Of a DNA stretch of 64,000 nucleotides, positions 34,354-47,089 are shown one piece after another (position 1 is the stretch's first letter; each line of letters starts with the position of its first letter). The notes beneath the pieces are model-generated. The model was not told the origin of the DNA. It did not search any database and saw only the letters and a program-made list of their open reading frames with translations. The position numbers and the translations under genes are program-made. Source of the stretch: Ottelia alismoides (taxonomy: Eukaryota > Streptophyta > Magnoliopsida > Alismatales > Hydrocharitaceae); the NCBI GenBank assembly GCA_037367405.1, contig JAZKJV010000150.1:1-64000 (forward strand), read 5' to 3'.

Positions 34354-35612
34354 GGAATTTTATCACTTGTGCCCCTCCGAGATATCGCAATATCAGTTAT
34401 GCCCCTATCTCTTGGTAATATCAGTTGTGCCCCTCACTTCTTTCTACGTTATCAGTTGTGCCCTTGACCGTCAAAAAATTGAAATAACCATAGTTTACTC
34501 AAACCATGGTGTGGTTAACAGAGGTATTATGGTCAGAATAAAATCAAATGAGGAGGTGCGGGCTGACGGCAGGGGCTGGGGGAGGTGCGTGGCTGCGGTA
34601 GGAGGTCAGCTTCAAGACGTGGCTGCGGGTGGCAGTGCGGGGCAGGGGGGAGGGGGAGCAGGGGGCGGCGCCGGGGAGGGGAGGAAGTGCGGGGGGGAGG
34701 AGGTGCGGGGCTGGGAGGGGCAGCAACCCAGGGGGGAGGGGGAGCAGGGGGCTGCGCCGGGGAGGGGAGGAGGTGCGGGGGGAGGAGGTGCGGGGCTGAG
34801 AGGGGCCGCAACCCAGGGAGGAGGCGGAGCAGGGGGCGGCGCCGGGGAAGGGAGGAGGTGCGGGGCTAGGAGGGGCCGCAGCCCAGGGGGGAGGCGGAGC
34901 AGGGGGGGCGGCGCAGGGGAGGGGAGGAGGTGCGGGGCTGGGAGGGGCCGCAGCCCAGGGGGGAGGCGGAGCAGGGGGGCGACGTCGGGGAGGGGAGGAA
35001 GTGCGTGGGAGGAGGTGCGGGGTTGGGAGGGGCCGTAACCCAGGGGGGAGGGGGAGTAGGGGGGCGGTTCCAGGGAGAGGAGGAGGTGCGAGGCTGGGAA
35101 GGGCCGCAGCCCAGGGGGGAGGGGGAGCAGGGGGGCGGCGCCGGGGAGGGGAGGAGATGCGGGGGGGAGGAGGTGCGAGGCTGGGAGGGGTGCAGCCCAG
35201 GGGGAGGGGGAGCAGGGGGCGGCGCCGAGGAGGGAAGGGGCGGCGGGCTGGGATGAGGTGCGGAGGGGAGGTGCGGCGCGGGACTGGGCAGTGGGCTGGG
35301 AGGAGGTGCGGGGAGCTCGGGGCGGAGCTGGGCGGCGCGGGGCAGGGGTGGGGGCGGAGAGGGAGGATGGGGAAGAGGAGGAAGGAGAAGAGGATGAGGA
35401 AGAGGGTATAAAATGACCACATAACCTTTTTTAATTTAATTCCGCTTATGTCCTCAAAGTTAACATCCGTTTGCACTGTGGATGGACGGTCACTAACCCG
35501 AGGGGCACAAGTGATAAAATAGCAAGAAGTGAGGGGCACAACTGATATTACCAAAAAGATAGGGGCAAAACTGATATTGCGATATTTCGGAGGGGCACAA
35601 GTGATAAAAACC
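34354..35612. mobile_element. MULE-like element enclosing a GC-rich minisatellite
   Basis: The ends are long inverted repeats (about 110 bp), each with reiterated TATCACTTGTGCCCCTC- and TATCAGTTGTGCCCCT-type words (34354-34475 and 35490-35612). Flanks ATATTCTAAT (34344-34353) and ATATTCCAAT (35613-35622) differ at one base. A duplication of 9-10 bp suits a MULE. No transposase is present. The core is a tandem repeat. It lies in the 11.4-kb NPC1 intron. Confidence 0.65.
34545..35405. repeat. G-rich minisatellite, unit about 70-85 bp
   Basis: About seven or eight imperfect units carry GCAGCCCAGGGGGGAGG, GGAGCAGGGGG, GGCGCCGGGGAGGGGAGG and GTGCGGGGCTGGGAGGGG. Strand asymmetry is extreme: G-runs on the plus strand, C on the minus. 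Long open frames on both strands (228 codons plus, 356 codons minus) read Gly/Arg- or Pro-rich repeats and are very probably by-products of the repeat. Several G4-forming windows can be seen. Confidence 0.85.
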
Positions 35613-35622
35613 ATATTCCAAT

Positions 35623-36585
35623 TGAATTAGTTCACTAAAAATGTGAATAAAAAAGAAAATTAAGTCGATAATCACAAGGAACATAAATTCTAAGAAAAAT
35701 CAAACCCTAGTTACCAAAATGCCAAATCTGAAACAAGTATATCTTGAACAATTGAATTCCAATCAAACTCTATTCATATTTAAAATTGCACACACAATAT
35801 ATAGCAATTTATAATAAAAAATGGGTGGCTATGGTTCATATATGCAATTTGAGGTCTTGCACCTGTCGGTACTTTGTACCATGTGATTTCAGCACTCTTG
35901 TACTTTAATCCATGCATTCCTAAACATTCCTATACATGCATTCCCAAGGAACATCAAGCATTTATATACATGAGAGAAATAGGGCTATATTACTCTATTT
36001 ATGCAGCAAGGTACCATGCATTGCATTCCTCCAACAATGAAATCACTTCCTTCATACTATAGGGATGACATGACACCTCTAAACATAAAGTTGCGTATCC
36101 ATTGGGTGGTGTCAACAAACATCCAACTTCTCTTGAATGTTTTTCTTCCTCAATCCTTAGTTAAATTTCCAAGGGATGTTCCTCAATCCTTTAGGCTTGA
36201 TACATGCCTAAAAGCCACATTCTTTTTTACAAGGAAATATATCCTTAAAACATATTTCTGGGTACTTCGTTACGGAGCCTTCAACCAGGTAGGAACGACA
36301 GGAAAGAATAATTAACTAGAAAACTTTGTTCTATGTGCTTCAGGAGTCCATGCCGCATTAATTAAAGCCTCTTAAGACACCTTCCAAACCTTATAACTGC
36401 ATACCATTTCTAAGGCATTTTTTGTTGCCCAATACCACTTTGCTCAACCTCAAGTTAATCCTACAGCCACACCTAAGACATCTCTCTCGAGTCTCTTACC
36501 CACATTAAGTCCTTCTCTAGCATAAGCTAATATGTTGAGCAAAGTAATAGTTGAAGTTATGTATTAATATAGGTAATTGGGTCTC
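35623..36585. other. intron sequence, no feature seen
   Basis: AT-rich sequence between the MULE-like element and a LINE 3' end. It contains duplicated plant-intergenic style words (CCATGCATTCC) but no coding, RNA or mobile feature that I can support. Confidence 0.4.
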
Positions 36586-36589
36586 TCTT

Positions 36590-39240
36590 TTTTTAGGGCA
36601 AAAGAGGGTGTCGTTCCAACATGGGATCCACCACAAGCAAATATATATAAATATAAGTTAAAAGTAAAAAGTTACAAATTAAAGGACAATCATAACGACT
36701 AAAATTACACCTAGTTAAGCCACGACGCATGTAATGCCCTGCCATGCTCCAAAACGTCCACGAGTAAAAAGATTGACTTCAAAAGATAAGATCATTCATG
36801 GGACGTTGTATCGCCTGTAAGAGTAGCTGCAATAAGATCTAATAGAGTCCCAAAATGCAAGACCATTGTCCACCTTTAACCACGGGATCTCAGTGCTTGA
36901 CCTTAATCGCCTAGAGGAGGAGAAAGTAAAGAAAAGATGATCTAGCTCATCAGCTCCATTCCCACACCTAGGGCATAGAAGATCCCATGTATGAATGATA
37001 TTATTCCTTCGAACCTTCATGAGCAAACATTCATGCCTGATGAGCCAAAGGAAGACCTTGATTCTATTCAAAATCTTGCTCTTCCAAATCAAAAGAAAAT
37101 ATCATCTCAAGTTGTCTTGCAACATTGCCCCTGCATCTAAGATAAATCTATACGCTTTCTTTATCGAGAAGGTGCCATCACCCCAAATCCAATGATCTCT
37201 GCAATCCACCGGACCATCCAAATCCAATGATCTCTGCAATCCACCGGACCATCCAAATCTATAGCTCCTTAGTCACAGTCAAAAATCCTCTTGTCTTTAT
37301 TCTAAACACTCCACCCCCAAAAGAAGGGGTCCAAGTCCCCTCAAGCCTGGTTTACCGTATAACCTCTATTCGATGTCAGAGCACATGGTCTTGGAAAGCA
37401 ATCGCAAAGGGGACCTCCCCGAGACTAATCATCCATCCAAAATCACAATCTTTATATGTTACATAGGGGAGAATGGTGAGACGGATGGAGAGGTCGACAA
37501 GAGGTGGATTGTTTCTTGTAGAAAAGAAGTTGTATAGTAATGTGGGTTGTCCTTCATCTACGCCGAAGAAGTTTGCGGTGGTTGGGAGGTTGTTTGAGAA
37601 AATGATCGGGAAATGTTTTTTGATGTGGGGGCTCCAACCATCGAGCAGAGGCATGCTGCATTCCAGTTCGATGCTTCGCGTGCGATGGAACATGGCATCG
37701 GAGAGATAGATACCCTGTCGGCAAGGTGCGGCATCCCCAAGTATAAGGATCATCGAATGTGTGACAAATTCGTGCCTTGATCTCGTGGGGGTTCGTAAGA
37801 GGGAGGATTCTTGTCTCACTAAATCGATGATGGACATTGGAGTTGCGGTGGGATTCGATTTCGTTAGAGATATAGTTCGACTGGAAGGTCTCGTGATGTG
37901 TGCAAGGGGCTTTCACATGGAGATAAAGAAGATGTTGGAGCTTAGTAATGTGGCTCAAGCGAGGATCCATTGGAGGAAGCCAAGGCCTAATTGGTGCATG
38001 CTGCAATCTCATACGTGTAGGACTCTTCAGGTTTGGGGCTTCCTTCTGCTTTATCGTAGTGATGTGATAGGCTAAACCATCAGTCATATTTCTACTTGGT
38101 ACAAAAGCAATCTGCTACAAAGATATAATAGTATCCTCACAACATGCAAACAGTTGGCCAAGACTTTGGCAATGATAAGGTATAATGAAATGAACAAAGC
38201 GATCAATCTGAAATCACCAACATGCTCGGTTGATTCACATTTTAGCAAAAGGAAAAGGAAAGCATTATTAAATCACTTAAAGCCATAGTTACGCATCATA
38301 AATTCTTGCAATATCGCATAAGATCATTATTAACCACATCCTAGGATCCCATGTAAAACAACAATGGAAGACCATCACAGCTCGAGGAACCTTCATCATT
38401 AAGTTGATCAACCATCGTCCCTACCTCGTATATGTCCAATTCTGCCACTAGCAAGTTTGCTTGCAACTGAGAAATATGTGAGATACCCTTACCACGCCAA
38501 CCCCATCTACCACAAACAAGTCTACTAATAGAGTGATAGTACATGCATATTGTGTGTCCCACCAATCGGTCTCCTTACACGTGTGCCCCATCAATCATTA
38601 TGGAGTGTATAATTCCTTTCATCTTTTGCCATTAGCCATATAGTGAAAAAATATATCACCATCTCCATCATTTAGCCAATGTTGTCGCAACCTTTGCCTT
38701 CATTCAATTTCCACATTTCGATCCTCTTCATGTATTGTCAACAGATAATTGGTTCTCTCCTCTCTTTCTTCTATGAACAGCTCATGAACATCCTCGAGCA
38801 TTTCTAATCTTAACACCATCTCATGCGATGCTTCCGCTCTACTACGACATTGCACCCATATCCTCTATATGTAATCCACGAGGTGTCTTAGGAGAGCACC
38901 TGGCTTAGCCACTAAATGAGCAGTGGTGGACCCCATCAGGTTATAATCATTCTAGAATTCCTTCACCACTTCCCTGAAATCATCTTCTAGGAGACATGAA
39001 TGCACGAATCCGAAAAAGGATCATTATCTATCCCCCTCCCTAGACGACCACAGAAGCGGTGTATGGTCTGAATGCGCCCATGGGAGCGCATACACACTTG
39101 CCACTGGGAAACTCCGGAATGCCTCAACACGCATCAGAAAACGAGCAATGCGAGATCTTGACCTAGAACTCCTCCATATATAATCACAAGGAATGCCTCC
39201 ATGAATGCTCAAATCTAAAAAAATCATTATCTATCCAAGA
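36590..39240 (-). pseudogene. old L1-type LINE, 3' portion
   Basis: Minus-strand pieces appear in LINE order. An endonuclease end lies at 39024-39227 (RSRSRIARFLM, HSDHTPLLW). The EN-RT linker and RT start follow at about 38600-38880 (LNDGDGDIFFHYMANG), then an RT piece at about 38060-38110 (AFVPSRNMTDG). The zf-RVT is at 36796-37092 (NRIKVFLWLIRHECLLM, CPRCGNGADELDHLFF). The 3' end is at about 36590 next to a T run. A 35-bp word is duplicated in tandem at 37183-37252. The stretch 37470-38060 does not fit the LINE. Confidence 0.65.
37470..38060. other. unassigned open segment inside the LINE remnant
   Basis: Open frames run on both strands here (plus 37473-37709 and 37761-38075; minus 37376-37837 and 37554-38087). 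Neither resembles LINE RT, which would be expected at this place. The plus-strand reading (KKFAVVGRLFEKMIGKC) has a protein-like mix of residues but no family I recognise. It could be a captured or inserted piece. Confidence 0.3.
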
Positions 39241-39293
39241 ATTAATGCGATCGGAACTATAATACAACGAATGTATGTAGTGAGGTACCACTG

Positions 39294-39345
39294 CTCTGAT
39301 ACCAAACTGTAACGCATGTGGATCCGGGATACCCGTTTACATATC
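39294..39345 (-). repeat. LTR end with adjacent PBS (Gypsy-like)
   Basis: GCTCTGATACCAAAC (39294-39308) is the complement of a TGGTATCAGAGC primer binding site. It directly adjoins TGTAACGCATGTGG... and GGGATACCCGTTTACATA (39328-39345). That places the end of a minus-oriented 5' LTR at 39309. The same terminal word recurs inverted at about 43176-43193 and directly at about 48295-48306. Confidence 0.5.
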
Positions 39346-39659
39346 ACTCGTAGTATCATGTTCAACTCTTTTTGACCAAAGATGTGCTTCAAATCTCCCT
39401 CCTCTTTGTTCTCATTAAAGCCATTGTTGGAGCCTCTAATTCAGTTTTTTTCCCCTTTTTATGATGTCCACCAGCTATTTTAGCTACTGTTGCATGTTAA
39501 ATCAAGCAAAGAATACCCTCCAAACTTAGAGGATCAAAGGTATAATCTTTCCCATGTTCTTGTAGTCTTCCATGCATGTTTCAATCTATTAATTTGCCTC
39601 TTAAATTATGAGAATATGAAATTTTACATGTAGATCATCAAAATTTTGTATCCATTATA

Positions 39660-40560
39660 TATGCTCTAAATTCTTAAGTTTTTTAGAATAAAAAATTGGT
39701 GTTGAGTATGCAAAGCAAGTATAAATTCAGATTTATATTGCTACAGTTCTCTTGCTTAGAAAATAAAATTTTCAGGAAGAATGACCTATATTTTGTCCTA
39801 AAAATAGTCCATTGTTTATACACTAATCCCATGATGAAAATATGAAAATTATGTGGTAAATAGCATGTATTTAGACCTGCAATCAGATCACTGCTATCCA
39901 CAAATTTTAGGTTAAAAATATTAAAAACTTGGAGTGTTTAGCATACTAAGATCAAATTAAAGGTCATACATGAGTCATTGTTCATACCTTGAAATGGAGA
40001 GAATTGGGGGAATAAATGGCATGATTTGAGTCCAAAATCAGACCTATACATGCTACAGTTTTCATACTGAAAATGTAAAGAATTGAGGATGAATTTCTTG
40101 TATTAAGATCTAGTTTCAGACCATGATATACTACAGTTTTTCATACTTGAAAGATAAGGAGTTGATAATAATTCACATGTATTTTTACACAATTTCAAAA
40201 GATAATTATGATCTGATTTCACGTTGAAAACATTAAGGACTGAGAGTGACTTGCATGTGATTAGAGCCTAATTTCAGAACATGGATAGTTACAGATGTTA
40301 TACATGAAATATGATGTTTTGAAGATGAATTAATGTGCAATTTGCGATTTTTGTATGAAGATTTTTTTCTCTCTAAGAGTTACTCAATTGTGATTCTTAA
40401 ATCTGAATTTAAGATCAAATTATAGCCAAATCTTGGACGAGTTGCATGTATTAAGATATGAAAATCAGACCAATGTTTAAGATCTAACTTCATGATACGA
40501 TGTGAAGATTTGATGGGAATTTTCACACTTGAATTAAGAGATTTGGGAGTGATCAACATA
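39660..40560. repeat. degenerate AT-rich tandem repeat, unit about 100 bp
   Basis: Words such as TGCTACAGTTTTCATAC, ATTTCAGACCATG, GTATTAAGA and AAGGAATTGAGG-like phrases recur roughly every 100 bp, strongly diverged. It lies between two inverted LTR-like ends (39309 and 43216) and may be part of a long LTR. Confidence 0.5.
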
Positions 40561-41039
40561 TAAATTAAATAAGCTCCTGAATCTTTTGAGATTTCTCAAT
40601 CTTTACTTCATATATACATTCATATAAAAAGGCTTCTTCATATCAAATTATTAAGTGGTCAGTCCTTTAAAACGACGACAAACATAATCCCCCTATTTTT
40701 CTCTAAAAAACAAACAAACAAATAAAAAAACATGATCTACATATGAGAAACTGCGCCAAAGTAGTCCATGTCGTATATCTAATATGGAGTCATTGGCAAC
40801 CAAGTACACATTATCATCATTATTATTGTGCTTGATCATGAAGACTCATTTACAACTTGCAAATGCATCCTAAGAGGTATTAATAAGAGTCTATATGTCT
40901 TTAGAAATTAACACATTTATCTTAGTCGCATCATTTCCCTTAAATAGCCATTGTGAAATACAACTTGATATGCCCCTGGTACTATGATCGTTGATAAGTC
41001 ATTGACATCCTATTGATACACATGTTTGATAGATGCTCG

Positions 41040-43216
41040 AATTGAGAGAATTGGGGTATTTTTATGTAAGAGACCTATAAAATTTAGATCAATAATTATG
41101 CCACTAAATTATGAGTTAAATAAGAAAAGTGGAATTTCTACATCTAATCAAATTTGGATCCAGATCCAATGAATATCTAATGATCTCAAAATTTTAAATT
41201 TTAGAAATAATAAACTGACTATAAAAATTGATCATCTTTATAAATTAATCCTTTAAGCATATTCTACTAACCATAGACCACTATTGACTGAATTATTGAC
41301 AAAAGACCTAAATCTATACAGTCAACCACAATAGAGATTGAGAAAGGACGGGTAGTCAAGTCAGTGGTGGTGATTCGGCAACGACTGATAATTATGAGTG
41401 CCAGTCATGGTGACGCTTACACCTGATTGTGCGAGGGTGCAGTGACCCTCAACTGGGTGGGAGATAAGAAGCCCAGTTTGGACAGCGACTGCTTAGTGCG
41501 CGGATCTAGGATCCCAGTCTTTTTCTCGATTTTTCGCAAGCGCTCGCAGTTTTTATGCCTCTCTTGGATCTACTGAATTTCTTTTAGGGCAGTTCCGTTG
41601 ACCCTTGTTCTTTAGGGTACCAAGGTTGGAGGGCCCTTGGTTTTGGTTTTTCGAGCTCGATTGCCCATACCGGTCGGGCCGTTTTTTAGAGTGATTTTTC
41701 CAGAGAGTCTCTCTCACCCGTCTCAGTGGCGCAGTTTTGGAGTAGACCAATCCCTCAACTGAACTGCACTTCCACTTAGAGAGCGAGACGAAAGGGTCTC
41801 TTAGGAGACTACCTCACCGCTTGAGTTTTTGGTTACCGTTCCGCCAATAGGCTTGGCGATGGCTACATTTGAATCCTCTATGGCTACATCTGAATCAATT
41901 ACAGTTGAATTTGGAGGAGTTGCAATTGAGCTTGGATTAAATTATAAATGAGTTTGGCTAAAGTTGAGACAAATTACAGTTGAGTTTGGATAGATTGAGA
42001 TCAATTACAGTTAAGCTGGTTACGATTGAGATGGCTACATGGGAGCTTGGTCACAGTTAAATTGACTGTAGTTGAGCTTGGTTTCCGTTGAGCTAGTTAC
42101 TGTTTTGCCAGTAGGTCCTGGCAAAGAGAAAAGATCCTATTATGAAAATCATTCTTACCAGACTAAGAGATACTACCACGGATGTCAGAGAAGCTAGTGG
42201 ATGTGTTGGGAAATTAGTTAGGATGCATTTTACTCCACCGCATGCCTACGAAGGCACCCCAATCCTAAGGTTTCCTTATTGCCTTAGTGTCATAGTGTGA
42301 GGTCTTATCTAGACCAAGACCACAGACTATCCATGGAGCTTAAGAAATTTAACAAAAAAGGAATCAGAACACGAGACTCGTCATCTGCACTTTATGATCT
42401 ACCCACATGACTCATAAACATCGGAAATAGATTTAGATCACCTCAATCATACTAATCATTAAATAATCAAGCTATTTGGGTTACCTCGATTATTATAAGC
42501 ATTTAGTGAAGACAAAGATCAAAACAGAGACTAATCATCCACATCTCCAAGATCCATCAATATAACTAATAATTAAATATTAATAATGTGATAGCTTAAA
42601 TATGGATCATATAATCTAGGTATAAAAATGATAAAAATGGGTAATTAAGGTAGGGTGAGTAAGTCAAGGGATTCACATAACAATAACTTGAAAACATGTT
42701 TCAATGCAAGTAGCTCATTAGATTCAAATGTCAAGCCCTATTTACTTGCTTTCTTTTGGAGCCACTAAATTCTTGTTATTTGTAATTAATAAGATGTGCT
42801 CAACATTTTGTTGACGTTTTTTTCACCCTATTGCATGGATTGTAGGCAAAACACCTACATCGTGGTATTGGGAGAGTTGAACATCAGCTTTCGCAGTTAC
42901 TATTGTCAGGTACACATGTTATAGTTTTTGTTCAGGATATTATAAATGCTCCTCTTTCTCTTCTGCTAAAATTTGGGATTCATGTACATAATGCAGTTTA
43001 TGTTATTACATGATAAATGATAGGGAAATTTATGCAATATAACTTGGTGACACATTGTTTGGTTATGTGGCTTGTTAGTTAAATGTGAATGTCATTCGAA
43101 AACTAAATGCGGAAAATTTCCCCTGAATTTCAATAACCTAATGCGATCTCTAGCGAACATCATACTACAAGTGTTATGTAAACGGGTATCCCAGATACGC
43201 GGGAGCAGGCGTCACA
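41040..43216 (+). repeat. Gypsy-like LTR repeat, copy 1
   Basis: This is the inverted counterpart of 48272-49900. Matching stretches include GAGATTGAGAAAG, CAGTCATGGTGACGCTTACA, CCTCAACTGGG, GGATCTAGGATCC, CTCTCTCACCCGTCTCAGTGG and CACCGCTTGAG. Further on come TGTGAATGTCAT and GTAAACGGGTATCC near 43178. It ends ACGCGGGAGCAGGCGTCACA. A run of GCTACATTTGAATC- and TTACAGTTGAG-type words at 41865-42110 is internally repetitive. No gag or pol was seen. Confidence 0.55.
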
Positions 43217-43609
43217 GGGAGAAAGTCATTAAACCATCCTTGAAGGATGCCAGCAATTTCTCGTGAAGGTCCTACATAATATTCCTGCAACTCTCAAGGT
43301 TATGCGATCTGTCCACATTTAAACACATGTTGGAGGATCCAAATCCAGAAGGGCAATCAATGTGTCCTTTCGACTCCTCACCGTCCCTCACCGTCTTCCC
43401 CATGCTGGAGTGGATTTCTCCTGCCACGACGCCGGCGACCGCAACTACCTCTACTTCAAGGTGGAAGATGGCATTGCCCAGCCGCAACACCAATCATGAT
43501 GGTGTTCTCGTACCCCAAATTGACGCCTCCAAACCCATATATCGGCTTGAACCTTTAGAGAGACCATTAGAGAAGATGGAGATGAGTCTCTTGTAATAAG
43601 CTAAGAATT

Positions 43610-44400
43610 GACACCGAGATCCAATCTCTAGCTCGGAGCGGCACACCTTTGATAATCAACACAGCATACCTCGTGAAGTGATTAGCTCCGTCTCTAAAAG
43701 CATGTCTTTGCTATGACTCCTCCCATGATATTGCTTTTATCCCCCAACCAGCAATGCCGCCACTTCTTCTGCAGTTAGGCCTCGAGCGCTAACAACTAAC
43801 CCTCCAAGTGAACGATGTCTCCCTCGAATGACGAACCAATATTAATTCTGATATCAACCATAGCTTGATTTAAACATTCAAATCAGTATCGACACACACC
43901 CATCAGCACCCACTCCAATCCCGCACATTGAGCAGAGAGGCTGACAGGTCTTCTGTCCGATGCAGGGATACTCTCTTATCGATCGCTTGGCATATAAACT
44001 CCCACAATAGACTTTCTCGAGAAGAATCTTCTTCTATGACTGATGCCTCCACATTTAAAGCATGTAGTAGCGTTTCGACAATGAGTCGCTGCATGATTTG
44101 GGTCTCCGCATTTGTAGCACCATGTTCTTCTTCTGTTGTCGACAGGCACGAAAGGATTCTCCAATGACAGGTCTCCATTCCATTTGTTTCACTTCCGATC
44201 TCCAACCGATAATCCGTGTTGGCATGAAGCAATGTCCCCCCTTCCACTGAGCATCTTGCATCCTAGAATGGTCAGACTCAGCCAATGATCTCCTCCTCTG
44301 TCTGCAGCCCTAATGATCTTCAACCAGAAGCCACCCGCCACTTGCCATCAGCCATCCTCTAATCTCCCTCTCAAGTCATCATCAATCGTTAATGTTGAGC
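43610..44400 (-). pseudogene. LINE ORF1 fragment with zinc knuckles
   Basis: Minus-strand frames show the start of an ORF1-like protein (MADGKWRVASG near 44360) and paired CCHC knuckles at about 44060-44120: CYKCGDPNHAATHC and CFKCGGISHR. Frame breaks separate the parts. Orientation and order suit the old LINE at 36590-39240, with the 39309-43216 block inserted between them, but no duplication proves that. The remainder to 43217 has short open frames of unknown meaning. Confidence 0.6.
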
Positions 44401-45119
44401 ATGCTAAATATAGAGAAGGTTAAAAAGGTTGGGAGAGACTGTAGCAGTTCATTTTTGGAAGCATGTTGGTGGTGGTGAGATGCTGCTGCAAAAAAGGAGG
44501 CAGTCCAGGAAAAGTTGGGGCAATGGAGAATTGAGAGATAATGATTTAACCAAGGAGTCCAAAGAAAAGTGGTTTGCATGGGAGGGTGTGGTTTCCTGTT
44601 TAGGCACCAAAGGCAGACAACCATTGTTAGTTTTCCATTTTAAAATGCCTCAAGTATGCAAAAAATACCATTAATTTTTATGAGACATGCAGAAAGATAT
44701 ATGAGCTTTATGAAACTGCCACGAATCAAGTTTAAAACATAGCTAAGAGAATATTTTTATGGATGAAAAAAGTGCACTGCTTGTGGTTACATAAAATGGA
44801 TGTTTTCAGGCACAAAGGCATGTGCCTTGTGATTCAAAAACATGGGGAAAGGCATGAGCATTCATGAAATAGCATACAAATTCGTTGTATGAGACTGATC
44901 TAATCATGCTCAATCATGGTTAACAGTATATTTCTTATGGACAAGAAATGAGCATAAATCTAAAGCTTATGTACATGAATAAGAGAGATGCAATATATTC
45001 CAAAGATCTGCATTAGAACATGCCAGATAACAGAAAATCTAGAAGATGCAATGGTATAAAAGGTCATAGCAGTAATCAATATACGCAGAAAAAACAGGGA
45101 AAAGTAAAGTATAATCTAC
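44401..45119. other. intron sequence, no feature seen
   Basis: AT-rich DNA between the LINE ORF1 fragment and NPC1-like exon 1. No coding, repeat or RNA feature was recognised. Confidence 0.4.
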
Positions 45120-45203
45120 CTGCTCAATCCTGTAAAATGGCGCTAGATTACTGTCAAAAAACTGTTTCTCCTTTGCAGCTCTGCTGCCTGGACCTACCCA
45201 AAG
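45120..45203 (-). CDS. NPC1: NPC1-like exon 1 (first found)
   Basis: Acceptor TGCATTGCAG and donor GTAGATTAT bound 84 bp, 28 whole codons, starting LWVGPGSRAAKEKQFFDSNL and ending APFYRIEQ. LWV-P-S plus FFD-LAPFYR is the conserved block just after the first transmembrane helix of NPC1 proteins. The family has an N-terminal domain of some 300 residues before this, which I could not find between here and 64000. Confidence 0.92.
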
Positions 45204-46480
45204 CTGCAATGCAGTATATTCAGATTGAACTAAAGCAATGAATTAAAGTGTAATTCTATCATATCTCAATGGAAAGAAATAAAAGATGGAAATTTAACCA
45301 TAAATCAATTACATGTTCTTCAAACAGTTTTTTCAGAAATGTTCGAGATCAATAATTACCATTATTCATCAGTATAAAATAGAAAACATTCCATTCACTT
45401 AAATGGAGCTTCATTGCTATAGTTGGGTGTGTGTGTGTGTGTGGCCAGTTCCCGAAAGCTTGCCGAGATCCGATGGTCTGCTCTTCTGCAGGAAGGTTGG
45501 TCACTGTCATGATGGCAGCAGCGATGTGCACCTTAGAGAAGGAGAGGAGACTGGAAGACCTTATGGCTTGGAGAGGACTTGCTTGGGAGTTGTATGTTGG
45601 TTGATTGGGGTTAGGGTGTTGGTGGTCATTTGGAGGCCCCTGCTTCGGCTTATGAGGTGTTGGGTCCAGGGTTTACTATGGGTGTCTCCTTGGATGAGTA
45701 CTTGACATGAATTCGTGATGTGGACGATCATCCCCTAGACAGTACTCTCCATCATGTGTTCATGCCTAGCACCATTCCCAGATGGCTTGGATGGAAACCA
45801 CTCACCTTTCTGGCCTCATTTCTGGGGGTTTCGTACAAAGTTGTTAAATATGAGGAAGGAGTGGAGCAGGTATGAGGAGGGGCACGACAACGAGAGATGA
45901 GCTCAAAATAGGTGGAATTCCCTATGAGGGAAGACAGCTATATTTGTTTTCCATTGGAACTCTCCATCTAGTGGGCGTTTGCTTGCTTGCCTTTCTCTTG
46001 ATATTGCTTCACGGGACTAATAGTGCGTAGACTGACTATAATATTTTAAAACGATCTCATATAATCAAAAAAGAATGTGGTTTTAAATGTCACAACTATA
46101 TATCTTTGAGAAGATGCAAAATAAGATGAATACAGTGAATAAAGTGTAATTCAACCCCGTCTACATTCTCATTAATTTTGTGCAACGGGCTTCTCATCTA
46201 TGATAATGGAGTAGATGTGGGAGGGAGGGTTGAGCACCGAATACACTATCTCATCAATTTATGGTAGAAAGCTCGACCAACTAGAAAAAGAGTTTGGCCC
46301 AAGCCAAATCGTGAGAACAAGAAAAATAATAACCTCGCTCTTCCCTTATTCGATGCTACCTTTTTAATTTCTATGGATAAGTTCGGCTCTACCCTCAAGG
46401 GTCGAGAACAACCCCGGAGGCAACTAAGTAAAAAAATACGACAGAACCTCATTGGTCCCTGCCAGGCACAAAGGCATCAG
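45204..46480. other. no gene recognised; short GT repeat
   Basis: A (GT)n run is at about 45426-45442. The plus strand at 45470-46000 is less AT-rich, with partial open frames (RWLGWKPLTFLASFLG near 45790) resembling no family I know. It could be a decayed TE. The acceptor side of NPC1 exon 1 starts here, so the upstream intron runs through it. Confidence 0.35.
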
Positions 46481-46765
46481 GCCTTCTATATAGACCTGGC
46501 TTGGGAGAGGCAGGGATGTTCCCCTGGTGGAGGCACTCAAGGATGAGAGATGGAGTATTGATGGAGAGGTGCCAATACGTGGTAGCGATGAAATGGATCC
46601 ATTGAAATGCCAAGACTGAGAGATGGTGGTGCCAAGCCTTCTATATAGACCTCGCTTGGGAAAGGCAGGGTGTTCCCTTGGTAGAGGCACTCATGAATGA
46701 GAGATGGAGTGTTGATGGAATGAAATTGATCCATTGAAATGCTGAGACTGAGAGATGGTGGTTGT
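46481..46765. repeat. tandem duplication, unit about 155 bp
   Basis: GCCTTCTATATAGACC(T)GGCTTGGGA, GGCAGGG(A)TGTTCCC, GGAGGCACTCA and GAGATGGAGT recur at 46481 and 46636. The second unit lacks about 20 bp. Each unit has TCTATATAGACC and ends CTGAGAGATGGTGGT. Role unknown; a piece of an LTR is possible. Confidence 0.75.
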
Positions 46766-47089
46766 CACACTCTCCCCCCAGGGATTGGAAATGGAGATAT
46801 TCAGTCTAAAGCTTTTATTTTATTAAAATTCTTCTAGTAGCCACTAATATTAAGCATTGTTATTGACGAGTATCAAAATTTGATAAACGGGAGGATCCAA
46901 TGACCCAAAACTAGGGTTGTCAAATCATATGAATATGTAGAGGAAAATAAATGTCACTAGACTTAGAAGTATGAACCTAAGACGCGTCAGAAGAGGGATA
47001 AGAAATGGACTCAAAGGTGACAAAATACAATGTATCATCGACAAGTTACATGAAATCACCCATAACCCTTATAAGAGGAAGGGTGGTTT

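Larger units (their letters stand above)
16014..45203 (-). other. NPC1: NPC1-like host gene locus (six exons found)
   Basis: Six minus-strand exons spell consecutive parts of a plant NPC1 (Niemann-Pick C1-like) protein. They run from LWVGPGSRAAKEKQFF to AVAWEKAFIHMVE, and together cover the segment after the first transmembrane helix and most of the large middle lumenal domain. NPC1 proteins are polytopic membrane proteins that move sterols across endomembranes. Four introns separate the first five exons cleanly: about 11.4 kb, 131 bp, 1.2 kb and 15.8 kb. The last intron is 121 bp. The N-terminal domain, sterol-sensing domain and C-terminal exons are not in the window or were not recognised. 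The exon DNA is AT-balanced, unlike the GC-rich LINEs nearby. Confidence 0.85.
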